This document shows positions 1 through 7,740 of a stretch of DNA of 24,165 bases, piece by piece. The stretch is taken from positions 1 to 24,165 of the forward strand of contig JAENVT010000314.1 of NCBI GenBank assembly GCA_016650435.1, in the 5' to 3' direction. This DNA is from Ilumatobacteraceae bacterium (lineage in GTDB: Bacteria; Actinomycetota; Acidimicrobiia; Acidimicrobiales; Ilumatobacteraceae). How positions within the stretch are numbered: position 1 is the first letter of the stretch; each line of letters starts with the position of its first letter. The notes beneath the pieces were generated by a model. That model had not been told where the DNA came from. It saw only the letters and a program-made list of their open reading frames with translations, and made no database searches. The position numbers were made by a program, and so were the translations under genes.

Positions 1-586
1 CCGGTATCTGTAACTGCACAGACACCATGCCGGAGGCCTGATGAATTTCGGCGCGATAGGCGACGATGTCTTCGAGGCCACCTGCGAGCTCGCCACGTGG
101 TGCCGCGTCCTGCAGGCTGAGAACGGTCTCAGTGAGAAGCGTGGCCATCACGATGCTGTCGTTGTGCTGGTCGGCGCTGAGTTCTCCGGCGTTGTCCTGG
201 TAGAGGGTCAAGACGCCGACCTTGGCGCCATGGGTCGACAGCGGGTAGGCAAACACGCCGCCGATTCCCGAGTCGCGGGCCTGATGGATGAAGGTCGGCC
301 AGCGGGCGAAGGTCGCCGCGTTCAGCTGCGGAGCGTGCACTGGACTATCGGTAGCGAAGGCGTCTTGACACGGTCCTTCGCCCATCGTGAACTGCAGATC
401 CTCGAGGACCGCCACGCGATCGCTCGACACGCATACTGGTCCGGCGTGGCCGCCTCCCATGACGGTGATCCCTGCGCCAGAGACAGCCAAGATCTCGACA
501 CAGACGCCGCACAATTTCGAGGTCGGTGATTTGGCCACGGCTCGAGCGAGCGCTAGCGCAATACGCGTCGACTGTTCGCCGTTCAA
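1..586 (-). CDS. GAF-ANTAR RNA-binding antiterminator, 3' end cut by the window edge
   Basis: The minus-strand frame is open from a stop at 704-706 down to base 1, so the C-terminus lies outside the window. The protein begins with a helical stretch, then a GAF sensor domain (about residues 25-150, with MGEGPCQDAF and a YPLSTHGAKVGVLTLY strand), then the start of an ANTAR domain, recognisable by EIHQASGMVSVQLQI at the edge. ANTAR proteins bind paired RNA hairpins and prevent termination; the GAF domain is usually the ligand or redox sensor. No ATG is available at the N-terminus. I chose TTG at 584-586 because GGGA lies 8 nt upstream; GTG at 536-538 is the alternative but has no ribosome site. 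Family assignment is firm, the start is not, and the target RNA is unknown. Confidence 0.85.
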   Translation of the reverse strand, partial: MNGEQSTRIALALARAVAKSPTSKLCGVCVEILAVSGAGITVMGGGHAGPVCVSSDRVAVLEDLQFTMGEGPCQDAFATDSPVHAPQLNAATFARWPTFIHQARDSGIGGVFAYPLSTHGAKVGVLTLYQDNAGELSADQHNDSIVMATLLTETVLSLQDAAPRGELAGGLEDIVAYRAEIHQASGMVSVQLQIP

Positions 587-743
587 GCAAAAAATCCCAT
601 TGTCGAAATCCGTTCTTCTGAGCAGACCATGCTTCCTGCTTTCGCTGCGGCGCGGAGGGCATGGTCTGGACCGGATCGTGCACTGCGAGGTGTGCTGTAG
701 ACGCTACCCCAGTCGTTGGTCAGACCATCAGTGGCAGCCTGGT

Positions 744-1850
744 CTACGAGATTGGGCCGACGGCCTCGCGTACGAGTTCGTGAAATACGCGGATGCCTTC
801 TTCCCACTTGGGGCTGAGAAAGCCGACGTCGTAGTTGCCGGCGTTGAGGTTGCGCTGTACGTGTTCGCAGACGCGGGCATCCTCGTCGGCAACTTGCTCG
901 CTGAACTTGATGATGGCTTCGACGTCGTGCTCGCCGTCGTCGGCGAAGAAGTACTCGAAGATCAAGTCGCTGTGACTGTGGCCGCGCGGCAGCCAACGTT
1001 CGACTGCAAATCCGCCCGGGAAGACATCGAACGCGAACGTCGGCCAGAACCAACCGAATACACCGAAGGTTGATTCGTCGCGCGGCGGCATCTCGTGGAT
1101 GTTCCACTTGCGGTCGTCCTTGATCAGCACCTTGTAGTTCAGCGCGTCCGCGTCGCGGCTCATCGCCGGGTGGACGGTGGGAAGGTGGTATCCCTCCATG
1201 AAGTTGTCGCCATATGTCTTCCAGTTGCAGGCGACGTTGCGAATACTGCGGCTGTGGAAACGGAACGACTCGAGTTCGACGTGGGCGACCTCGTCGGGGA
1301 ACTTGCCGAGCCACTCGTGAAGAGGCGGCACCTTGAGGTCGAGACACACGAACACCATGCCGCGCCACGAATCGACCTGGATCGGTGTCAGGTCCATGCC
1401 CTCGGGCAATTCGCATCCGAAGTCGCGCGCGTTGAGCAGCTTGCCGGTGTCACGGAACGCCCAGCCGTGGTACCTGCACACCAAATTGGCCTGGTGGCCT
1501 TCACCATCCCACACGATCGGACCGGCGCGGTGCGGGCACAAGTTGTAAAACCCCACGAGACTTCCGTTGTCGTTGCGGCGAACGAAGATCGGCCAACCTG
1601 CCAGATTCTCTGCGACGTAGTCGCCCGTTCGTCGTAGTTGATGGTCGTAGGCGATATGCACCCACGACGAGCCGAAGATCGGCCATCGCTCTCGCTCGAA
1701 CACGTCCGGGTCGGAGTACCAGCGTGCCGGAAGGGTCTTCACCAATTCCACTGGCGCGAGCCTACTCTGCGGCTGCTCAGGGTCGACCGACACCAGCAAT
1801 CGGTTAGCGGTTGACAATGCAATAGACCTTGCGGAAGGTCTCCGTGACAT
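744..1850 (-). CDS. Rieske-type non-haem iron oxygenase, alpha subunit
   Basis: Catalytic component of a two- or three-component oxygenase that hydroxylates or demethylates an organic substrate using electrons from a separate reductase, which is not in this window. The [2Fe-2S] site is C105-x-H107 and C125-x2-H128 (numbered from the 1850 ATG). Mononuclear iron ligands are H222 and H227 in EGYHLPTVH, with D324 in EDARVCEHVQ as the third. The bridging residue three before H222 is Glu219 rather than Asp, as in the quaternary-ammonium oxygenases (CntA, GbcA type). At 368 aa the length is typical. It follows the cupin gene on the same strand and the ATG at 1850 overlaps that gene by 47 bp. TTG 1799 or GTG 1793, just after the cupin stop, are possible real starts; none has a strong ribosome site. 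Substrate unknown. Confidence 0.88.
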   Translation of the reverse strand: MSRRPSARSIALSTANRLLVSVDPEQPQSRLAPVELVKTLPARWYSDPDVFERERWPIFGSSWVHIAYDHQLRRTGDYVAENLAGWPIFVRRNDNGSLVGFYNLCPHRAGPIVWDGEGHQANLVCRYHGWAFRDTGKLLNARDFGCELPEGMDLTPIQVDSWRGMVFVCLDLKVPPLHEWLGKFPDEVAHVELESFRFHSRSIRNVACNWKTYGDNFMEGYHLPTVHPAMSRDADALNYKVLIKDDRKWNIHEMPPRDESTFGVFGWFWPTFAFDVFPGGFAVERWLPRGHSHSDLIFEYFFADDGEHDVEAIIKFSEQVADEDARVCEHVQRNLNAGNYDVGFLSPKWEEGIRVFHELVREAVGPIS

Positions 1851-2475
1851 CCCAACGCCCGGTGAATCCGGAGGGCGTGAACAGCACCGATCCCGCCGAC
1901 AGATCGTATCGCACGCCGTCGTTACCGGTCATCGTGGCCGCGCCCGACAGGCAGACGAACACCTCGTCGTACCCATCGCGGCTTGCCGGGAAACTGCCCG
2001 GCGTCGCTTCCCACACGCCGACATTCAACCCGTTGTGGACCCACAGTTCGGTCGTCGATTCGTGAGGGTCGCCCTTGATCGGATTCGCCCGTGGCTTCGG
2101 CGCGCCGAGCGTCATCGTGTGAGCGTTGGCCAGGTATGCGGTCGGTGCGGCCTGCCCGGAACGGTGGTCGATGACGAACATCTTGCGAACGGTCTGGTGA
2201 ATCGTCCACGTCGAGTCCCAATGACGTGGTGTGACCCAGGCCGTGCCTGGAGCGATGTCGAACTGCCCGTCCTCATGCGTCACGGTGACGCGTCCCGCAA
2301 CCATGCACATCGCCTCGTCGTAGTCACCGGTCGGCCCGGTGATGGTGCCCGGCTGACACTCCCAGACGCCCACCTCGACACCGTCGTATCCAAACTCCCA
2401 CCACGACTGCGACGGTGTGTCCTTTTCGGGCGGCATCGGAGCGAGATTGGCTGAGAGGATGTTCTGGGCGTACAT
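1804..2475 (-). CDS. Double-cupin protein (cupin_3/DUF861-like)
   Basis: About 223 aa with two tandem cupin folds, roughly residues 25-102 and 140-222. Each has the same layout: a VGVWE.(C/T)PG strand, a Y-D-E segment, a G-x(5-7)-T strand and a final tryptophan-rich strand ending in (R/K)K.(F/Y)VI. This is the cupin_3 pattern found in ureidoglycine aminohydrolase-like and EutQ-like proteins; the classic HxH metal motif is not obvious, so catalysis is uncertain and a binding role is possible. It lies just upstream of the Rieske oxygenase and is probably co-transcribed, suggesting it acts on, or senses, the same small molecule. The frame remains open upstream to 2574, but that would run through the tRNA-Gly gene, so I use ATG 2473-2475 (GGGG just upstream); an in-frame GTG six codons earlier is an alternative. 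Confidence 0.8.
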   Translation of the reverse strand: MYAQNILSANLAPMPPEKDTPSQSWWEFGYDGVEVGVWECQPGTITGPTGDYDEAMCMVAGRVTVTHEDGQFDIAPGTAWVTPRHWDSTWTIHQTVRKMFVIDHRSGQAAPTAYLANAHTMTLGAPKPRANPIKGDPHESTTELWVHNGLNVGVWEATPGSFPASRDGYDEVFVCLSGAATMTGNDGVRYDLSAGSVLFTPSGFTGRWDVTETFRKVYCIVNR

Positions 2476-2538
2476 GACCCCATTGTGGTGCACCTGCGTC
2501 GTTGGCCAACACACCGGACCGTCGGACAGGAGTCGAGA

Positions 2539-2544
2539 TATGAT
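2539..2544 (+). promoter_or_regulatory. Probable -10 box of the tRNA-Gly gene
   Basis: TATGAT matches the sigma-70 -10 consensus at five of six bases and would start transcription about 9 nt before the mature tRNA 5' end at 2560. No convincing -35 box is visible at the usual distance, so this is a moderate call. Confidence 0.45.
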
Positions 2545-2559
2545 CCCGACTCCGACATT

Positions 2560-2634
<75 letters not shown>

Positions 2635-2658
2635 AGTTCACCCAGGTCAGCGTGCGTC

Positions 2659-2826
2659 TCACTCTCCGAGCGGCGTCGCGAACGACTGGTCGCGGCATTG
2701 GCGCGGCATTCGTTTGCGGGCGGACAGCCTCATGTTCGACGCAACCTCGATGCGCCGCCACACGGGCGGCTTCACCTGTCGCAATGTGATCTTCAACCTA
2801 TGCACCCCCTTCGCTTGCGTCGCCAT
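2659..2826 (-). pseudogene. Truncated pRiA4b ORF-3-like gene
   Basis: A strong ribosome site (GGGAGGAG just upstream) precedes ATG 2824-2826. The protein starts like the plasmid pRiA4b ORF-3 family: HRLKITLRQVKPPVWRRIEV is the conserved first strand pair and PPVWRRI motif, here at about residues 9-28. After NMRL (about residue 34) it no longer resembles the family and stops at 55 residues, whereas family members usually exceed 150. The break lies near the tRNA attachment site, so the 3' part was probably lost by deletion or recombination at the element end. The family is common on plasmids and islands; its biochemical role is not established. Confidence 0.6.
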
Positions 2827-3193
2827 CGCTCCTCCCGAGACAAATGCAACCAAATGGAGCGACCGGCACGTGACATTTCGGGATCGCGCGCGACCGGGGC
2901 GACGACCAGGCAGTTCGTTCGCGCAGTCGCGTGGGCAGTCGCGTGGGTAGTCGCGTCGGCCGCGCGATCGCGCACGCGATCGCCGGAGCGTCGGTTGGAA
3001 CGAGCCCCCCGCCAACGAGATGCCGCCCTCTGTCGCCAGGATCGGCGGGGTCACTGGGTGAGAACGTGAAGTCGGGGAAACCGCGGCGGTACATGCTGCG
3101 GAGCACGCGCTCGGGCGGGCAGCGCCACCCTGGAAGTCACCGCGACGACGCGCGGGCGGACCGCGCCGAGCATCAGTTCTGCTCGCTGTGGAG
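2827..3193. other. Gene-free GC-rich stretch inside the element
   Basis: No frame on either strand has a recognisable domain plus a plausible ribosome site; open frames here are arginine- and proline-rich products of high GC. It contains the tandem repeat at 2923-2958 and otherwise shows no structure I can name. It may be the decayed remains of a gene lost with the rest of the island. Confidence 0.5.
2923..2958 (+). repeat. Three tandem 12-bp units
   Basis: GCAGTCGCGTGG occurs twice back to back (2923-2934, 2935-2946), followed by a third copy with two changes (GTAGTCGCGTCG, 2947-2958). It lies in the gene-free part of the element. It could be a minisatellite, or iterons or recombinase arm sites left from the mobile element; there are too few copies to decide. 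Confidence 0.6.
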
Positions 3194-5800
3194 CTATGCC
3201 GTTTGGTGGTCGATTTCGTCGGCGACGGCGAACAACTCGTCAATGAGCGCGTCGAGGTCGTCGTTCTCGTCGACCTGGGCAGTTGGCAGGCCAGCGATCT
3301 CGAGCACCTCGCGTATCGACATCCCCCCCGCCGTGTCGCCGAGGTCGTGCCGGTACACCCAGCTGGCGAACCGGTCGGCGAGGGACGTTCGTCCGAGGCG
3401 TTGTAGGGCGAGGGCAGTCGAGGTGGCGCCGTGCCAGCCGAGCCGTTCGAGGCGCTCATTGCGAAGGCACTCCCACGGCTCGCGCAGCTCGGCGCCCGTG
3501 ATGTCCACCGCTCCCGGGCACAGACAGCGGGCGGTGAGCAGGTGCCACGCCGATGCCAGGTCGAGCCACGTGTGCAGCCGACCGTCCCCGGCCTGGGTGA
3601 CCTTGGCGTACCAGTGAGCGGCTTCGACCCAATCGCCGCGCGTTCTGGCCACCGTGCCGTGGAGCTCGGCGAGCCAGCGGAGTGCGCGGGGGCTGTGGAG
3701 CTCTGCGACGAATGCCGTCAAGCGGTCCAATGGCTCCTCGAGCGCCTCGAGGTGGCCGTTGTGTGCCAGGGTGCGGATGGCTGCCACCTCCGCGAGGAAG
3801 CGATTCACGGGTGGGGCGGCGCGCCACTCATCGAGGCCCCTCAGGAACTCGTCGACATCGGCCGCAGCCAGGCCACCATCCATGAAGTCCATGTGAGGAG
3901 GAATGGAAGCTCGGTCCGAAGGCACGGGCCGATGCGCTCGGATCATCCGCCACCCGCGTTCCGTCGACTGTTGGACGGTGTCAAATAGCAGATCGCGAAG
4001 CTCGAGTTCATCGAGGAGCTCTGTACTGGCGCCACCCGCCTGGGCGGCATCGTGCAAACGAATGACCATTTCGTCCGACTCTCGGTCTGCCAGGTCCTCT
4101 CCCACGGAGATGACGCGCAGTCCGTTCTCCCACTCCTGGTGGTCGATGCACCAGTCGAAGGCGACGAGTGAGTCGGGAAGGTACTCGTTGAGACGGCCGA
4201 TCGCCTGGTGCTCATCGGGTCCCAAAGTGCGCAGACCGAGCGCGCCGATCGTGGCGGCCATGTAATGCGCGTGCCGCGCACGGGTCGTGTCAGCGGCTCC
4301 TTGATGTTGCAGGTGCTCGCGCCCGTAGGCGCGCATCGTCTCCAGCATCCGGTAGCGGGTGGTGCCGTCGAAAGCGGTGGAGCGTTGCAGCAGCGAACGG
4401 TCGAGCAGCTGGGGCACGACGTCGGCGACGTCAAGGTCGTTGACGCCTTCGCCGCCGGCGACGGCACGGGCAGCCGCCAGATCGAACCCGGCTGGGAACA
4501 CCGACAGCCGATCGAACACGGCCCGCTCGACATCGTTGCACAGGTCGTAGGACCAGTCGAGTGTGCCACGCATGGTCTGGTGTCGCTCCAGTCGCGAGCG
4601 TCGGCCTCCGACCAGCATCCGAAAGCGTTCCTCGAGGTTGCTGACGAGCTCGACAGGGGTCAGCGCACGCACCCTCGATGCCGCCAGCTCGAGCGCCAGC
4701 GGCAGCCCGTCGAGGCGCTGGCACAGCTCGGTCACCGCGCGGCGCTGGTCGTCGTCGATCACCAAATCGGGGGCTTCGTCGCGGGCACGTTGGAGGAAGA
4801 GGCGCTCGGCGTCCTCGGGCAGCAGCGAGGGCACCGGCATGAGACGCTCCCCACGGACCATCAACGGTTCCCGGCTCGTCGCTACCACAGCGACACTGGG
4901 ACACCTCGCGACGATCCGTTCCACTGCGCTCGCGGCGGCAGCCAGCACGTGCTCGCAGTTGTCGACCACGACCAGCAGCCGTTTGTGGTGCAGGCGCGAA
5001 AGGAGATGGTCGATCACATCACCATCGCGTGGCGCCGTCATCCCCAATCCCGCAGCGAACGCAAACGGAACCGCGTCGTCGATCATCACAGCGGCCAACT
5101 CCACCATCCAGCAACCATCGGGAAACGAGGCCGACACCGTCATGCCGGTCTCGACGGCAAGACGCGTCTTGCCGGTGCCACCCACCCCGATCAGGGTGAT
5201 CAGGCGGTGGGCGACCAGCTCCTCGACCAGCGACTTGACCTCGTGCGATCGGCCCACGAACGTCGACAGCTCCACCGGCAAGTTCCCCACCATCGGTCGC
5301 TGAGTACGCAGCGCCGGGAACTGTCCATCGCCGACCTGGAAGATCCGCTCGGTGGTCGCCAAACCCTTCAGCTGATGCTCGCCCAGATCGACCAGATCGT
5401 GCCCTCGGACGAGGCCCGCTGTCGCCGACGACACCAGTACCTGCCCGCCATGCCCGGCGTCCATCACCCGTGCAGCCCGATTGAGCGCGGGACCGAAATA
5501 GTCACCGTCGCGCAACTCCGCCTCCCCCGTGTGTAGGCCCATCCGCACCGGCAACTCCAAGCCCGACTGCGCTTCCACGGCAGCAGCCACCGCCGCGGGT
5601 GCCGACACGAACACCGCGCACATGCCATCGCCGGTGTGCTTGAACACCATGCCCCCCTGCCGCTCGACCACCGAACGGATCAGCCCATCGTGTGCCGCCA
5701 ACGCATCAGCCATCGCCCGACCATCGAGCTGCCACCGCTCTGTCGAGCCCTCGATGTCGGTGAACAAGAACGTCACCGTGCCTGACAGCCGAGCAACCAC
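3194..5800 (-). CDS. Class III adenylate/guanylate cyclase fused to STAND (NB-ARC-like) ATPase and helical repeats
   Basis: About 868 aa. The N-terminal class III cyclase domain (residues 5-165) keeps every catalytic position I can check: metal Asp15 (FLFTDIEGS) and Asp58 (KHTGDG), purine-selecting Lys54 and Asp100, and transition-state Asn107 and Arg111 (DYFGPALNRAAR); the Lys/Asp pair predicts ATP rather than GTP. A STAND ATPase follows, with P-loop GVGGTGKT (205-212), Walker B LLVVVDN (Asp280) and a GLPLALELAA motif. The last 400 residues look TPR-like. Mycobacterial relatives (Rv0386, Rv1358, Rv2488c type) end in a LuxR DNA-binding domain; none is visible here, so output is probably cAMP gated by ATPase state. 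The start is GTG 5798-5800 because AGGAGG lies 5 nt upstream; the frame is also open 31 codons further. It is the only large gene in the tRNA-Gly element. Confidence 0.88.
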   Translation of the reverse strand: MVARLSGTVTFLFTDIEGSTERWQLDGRAMADALAAHDGLIRSVVERQGGMVFKHTGDGMCAVFVSAPAAVAAAVEAQSGLELPVRMGLHTGEAELRDGDYFGPALNRAARVMDAGHGGQVLVSSATAGLVRGHDLVDLGEHQLKGLATTERIFQVGDGQFPALRTQRPMVGNLPVELSTFVGRSHEVKSLVEELVAHRLITLIGVGGTGKTRLAVETGMTVSASFPDGCWMVELAAVMIDDAVPFAFAAGLGMTAPRDGDVIDHLLSRLHHKRLLVVVDNCEHVLAAAASAVERIVARCPSVAVVATSREPLMVRGERLMPVPSLLPEDAERLFLQRARDEAPDLVIDDDQRRAVTELCQRLDGLPLALELAASRVRALTPVELVSNLEERFRMLVGGRRSRLERHQTMRGTLDWSYDLCNDVERAVFDRLSVFPAGFDLAAARAVAGGEGVNDLDVADVVPQLLDRSLLQRSTAFDGTTRYRMLETMRAYGREHLQHQGAADTTRARHAHYMAATIGALGLRTLGPDEHQAIGRLNEYLPDSLVAFDWCIDHQEWENGLRVISVGEDLADRESDEMVIRLHDAAQAGGASTELLDELELRDLLFDTVQQSTERGWRMIRAHRPVPSDRASIPPHMDFMDGGLAAADVDEFLRGLDEWRAAPPVNRFLAEVAAIRTLAHNGHLEALEEPLDRLTAFVAELHSPRALRWLAELHGTVARTRGDWVEAAHWYAKVTQAGDGRLHTWLDLASAWHLLTARCLCPGAVDITGAELREPWECLRNERLERLGWHGATSTALALQRLGRTSLADRFASWVYRHDLGDTAGGMSIREVLEIAGLPTAQVDENDDLDALIDELFAVADEIDHQTA

Positions 5801-6178
5801 AACCACCTCCTCACCCTCGTGCCCAGAAGTCTGGCTCCGCCAACCTAGCCCCCCACTAACCGGCACCCCAGACCGCCAGTATGGATTCGTCAAGGAGCCG
5901 CCGCGGCCGAGATTTGTTAGCGCGACGCACGAGGAGCGTCAGCCCTCGGCGCGCCCTCGGGTCTTCGAGCGCCAGCGCGCTTGGAGAGGCGAATCGGTGC
6001 ACGCACGCCGGGGTGCAGTTGTGTGGGGCTGAACTTCGCGACGACGTCGTTCGGCCCGTGCGCGAATTTCTTTGCTGCGCTTTGGCTCGCGGAGGCTCTG
6101 TAGGAGTGTGTGAGTCGACCGAGCCGAACAGCCGAGCGAGCCAGTGGTGGGCCTGCCCACAAGCACCCATATAGCGTT
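5801..6178. other. Non-coding right end of the element, upstream of the cyclase gene
   Basis: This 378-bp stretch presumably carries the cyclase promoter, which I cannot pinpoint. It holds several small dyads: GACGC/GCGTC around 5924-5940, an 8-bp inverted repeat TGGCTCGC (6083-6090) with GCGAGCCA (6136-6143), and the palindrome GTGGGC-CT-GCCCAC at 6147-6160, 18 bp from the right repeat. Open frames here have no recognisable domain. Confidence 0.5.
6147..6160. repeat. 14-bp palindromic dyad beside the right attachment repeat
   Basis: GTGGGC-CT-GCCCAC is a perfect inverted repeat with a 2-bp centre. Its position just inside the element end would suit a recombinase or excisionase arm site or an operator for the cyclase gene, but nothing in the sequence separates these options. 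Confidence 0.4.
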
Positions 6179-6222
<44 letters not shown>

Positions 6223-6285
6223 GCTGAATACCGGGCCAACGCCTCCGCAGTTGGTATCTGTGCGCCGTGTTCCGAACTCTGTTGT

Positions 6286-6311
6286 GAGTGGTACGAAAGT
6301 CAATCGGGTAA
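6286..6311 (+). promoter_or_regulatory. Weak SigF/SigB-type promoter candidate before the FHA gene
   Basis: GAGT (6286-6289), a 16-nt spacer and GGGTAA (6306-6311) fit the loose GNNT-N14-16-GGGTA pattern of actinobacterial SigB/SigF promoters. The -35 part is poor, so chance in GC-rich DNA is a real possibility. A start near 6318 would leave a 46-nt leader before the FHA ATG. Confidence 0.25.
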
Positions 6312-6363
6312 GCGACCGCCTGCCCGCGTCGTAAGATCGCCATGCGCACATCTGGGAGGCCGG

Positions 6364-7113
6364 ATGCAGATCACAGTTGTTGGTGGGGTCGATGTAGGGC
6401 GAGGGGCGCGGTTGGACACCGGGCCGGTTCGCGTCGGTCGTTCGTCGTCGTGCGAACTGATGCTGTCGGACGACACCGTTTCGTCAATGCACGCCGTCGT
6501 CACGCTGATGACTCCAACGCTCGTGGAGGTCGTCGACCTCGGCTCGAGCAACGGTACTTCAGTCGACGGAGAGCGAATCAACGGCGCCCGCCGAGTCGCG
6601 ATCGGTCAGCGAGTGCAGTTCGGGGAGACGATCGTGGCATTGGTGCCCGAGGCAAATTCGGGTAGTACCTGGGCCCAGCCGCGTGTCGTAGAGGCGCCAC
6701 CCGCAGACCCGCAAGCATGGTCAACACCGCCACCACCAGCCGGTGCGGTTGCAGCGGCTCAGCGTGACCTGCATGTCGAGCACAGCCAAATGGCGGGCCA
6801 CGACTTCCACGTGCACGAAGGACTGCGGCTCCGATCGCGTATGCGCTCTGGCCCACGCAAGGCGCTGAAGTTTGGAATCCTGGTGATGTTGGTCGGCCTC
6901 GGATGTGGGATGTACGCCGTGCTTCGCCTCCAGAGTCGTATCTTCAACTTCGACACGTCGGGGGACGCGCCAGAAATAAAAGTCGACGACGTTTTCCCGT
7001 GGATCGCCGCCGGCGCAGTCGGCAATGTGCTCGGCCTGGTCATCGTGGTGGTCTCGCTGCTGGTTCCCCGTGACCATGTGTACGAAGAGGACCGGCGAAA
7101 GCCTCTTCGCTGA
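6364..7113 (+). CDS. FHA-domain protein with two C-terminal membrane segments
   Basis: About 249 aa. The N-terminal forkhead-associated domain (residues 1-95) has the phosphothreonine-binding signature: GRS at 25-27, SMH at 41-43 and LGSSNGT at 59-65. A proline/alanine-rich linker (about 105-135) leads to two predicted membrane helices, about 168-188 and 210-234, so the FHA domain probably faces the cytoplasm as a docking site for a protein phosphorylated by a Ser/Thr kinase. No kinase is in this window. The ATG is supported by GGGAGG 5 nt upstream. The gene lies 141 bp right of the attR repeat and converges on the TIR gene with only 8 bp between stops. The partner protein is unknown. Confidence 0.85.
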   Translation: MQITVVGGVDVGRGARLDTGPVRVGRSSSCELMLSDDTVSSMHAVVTLMTPTLVEVVDLGSSNGTSVDGERINGARRVAIGQRVQFGETIVALVPEANSGSTWAQPRVVEAPPADPQAWSTPPPPAGAVAAAQRDLHVEHSQMAGHDFHVHEGLRLRSRMRSGPRKALKFGILVMLVGLGCGMYAVLRLQSRIFNFDTSGDAPEIKVDDVFPWIAAGAVGNVLGLVIVVVSLLVPRDHVYEEDRRKPLR

Positions 7114-7121
7114 TCAGACCC

Positions 7122-7733
7122 TCAGGTGGGGCGGCGACCGAACCTTCTGCGGCGACCAGGCCGCACGTCTGGCTGAACGGCAGAGTCACCGAAGTAGGTC
7201 ATGTCGCCACCACTGATCTGGCTGTCGACGATGGTGACGTTGTTTCCCGACACGATGCTGCCCGGCACAACACCCGCGGACGGATCACCCTTCGGTACGC
7301 CGATCGCATCGAACAGGGCCCTCACGTCGTGACTCCAATCATTGTTGCGAAGCCGTTGCGGAAGAAGTCGCGACATTGAGGAAAGTTCCGCTGGCCAATT
7401 GCCGATAGGAGGCCACGGGGCGTCCTCGAGGACGACCGGAACAACCATCTTGCGACGAATGATCGCCTCGCCGAGCTCGACCCGTACGTCGTCGCGAATC
7501 TGACGGCGGCTCTCGAACTCATTCAGCCAATGATGCCCAACGACCGCCAAGACCACGTCTGCTGTGCGAACTGCATCGGGTATGGCGGCATCTAGCGAAC
7601 GGCCTGCCGCCATTGAGTCGCGATCGAAGAACACATGCTCGTCGCCGAGAGCTCGTACCAATTCGACCTGGAGCGCCCGAGTCAGGTCCGACGTCTCACG
7701 CTGCCGGTAACTGATGAAGACGCGCGGCAGCAC
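7122..7733 (-). CDS. TIR-domain protein (probable NADase or NAD-derived signal producer), last gene of the six-gene operon
   Basis: About 203 aa. The TIR domain covers residues 2-140: LPRVFISYR opening strand, HVFFDRDSMAAG loop, VVLAVVGHHWL strand, then VRVELGEAI, where Glu86 lies at the position of the catalytic glutamate of NAD-cleaving TIR domains. Bacterial TIR proteins commonly hydrolyse or cyclise NAD in anti-phage systems (Thoeris, some CBASS). The tail (about 152-183) carries a Gly/Asn/Asp-rich segment, IVSGNNVTIVDSQISGGDM, followed by an Arg-rich end; it resembles short beta-forming tails in conflict proteins and may mediate assembly. Start GTG 7731-7733 has GAGG 5 nt upstream, overlapping the preceding stop; an in-frame GTG two codons earlier is possible. 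Domain call firm, activity inferred. Confidence 0.87.
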   Translation of the reverse strand: MLPRVFISYRQRETSDLTRALQVELVRALGDEHVFFDRDSMAAGRSLDAAIPDAVRTADVVLAVVGHHWLNEFESRRQIRDDVRVELGEAIIRRKMVVPVVLEDAPWPPIGNWPAELSSMSRLLPQRLRNNDWSHDVRALFDAIGVPKGDPSAGVVPGSIVSGNNVTIVDSQISGGDMTYFGDSAVQPDVRPGRRRRFGRRPT

Positions 7734-7740
7734 GGCCACC

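Noticed and set aside
705..710. GGGTAG upstream of the GAF-ANTAR gene as a SigF promoter
   Set aside because: The -35 position (GATG or ATGG) does not fit the consensus.
2923..2958. CRISPR array
   Set aside because: Units are 12 bp, contiguous and only three, with no spacers and no cas genes.
2635..3190. Integrase or excisionase gene inside the tRNA-Gly element
   Set aside because: Checked frames on both strands; none shows the Arg-His-Arg-Tyr tyrosine recombinase pattern or a serine recombinase motif.
4208..5536. Long open frame on the plus strand across the cyclase-STAND gene
   Set aside because: Antisense shadow of a gene with clear cyclase and P-loop motifs; product is low-complexity and Arg/His/Gln-rich with no domain.
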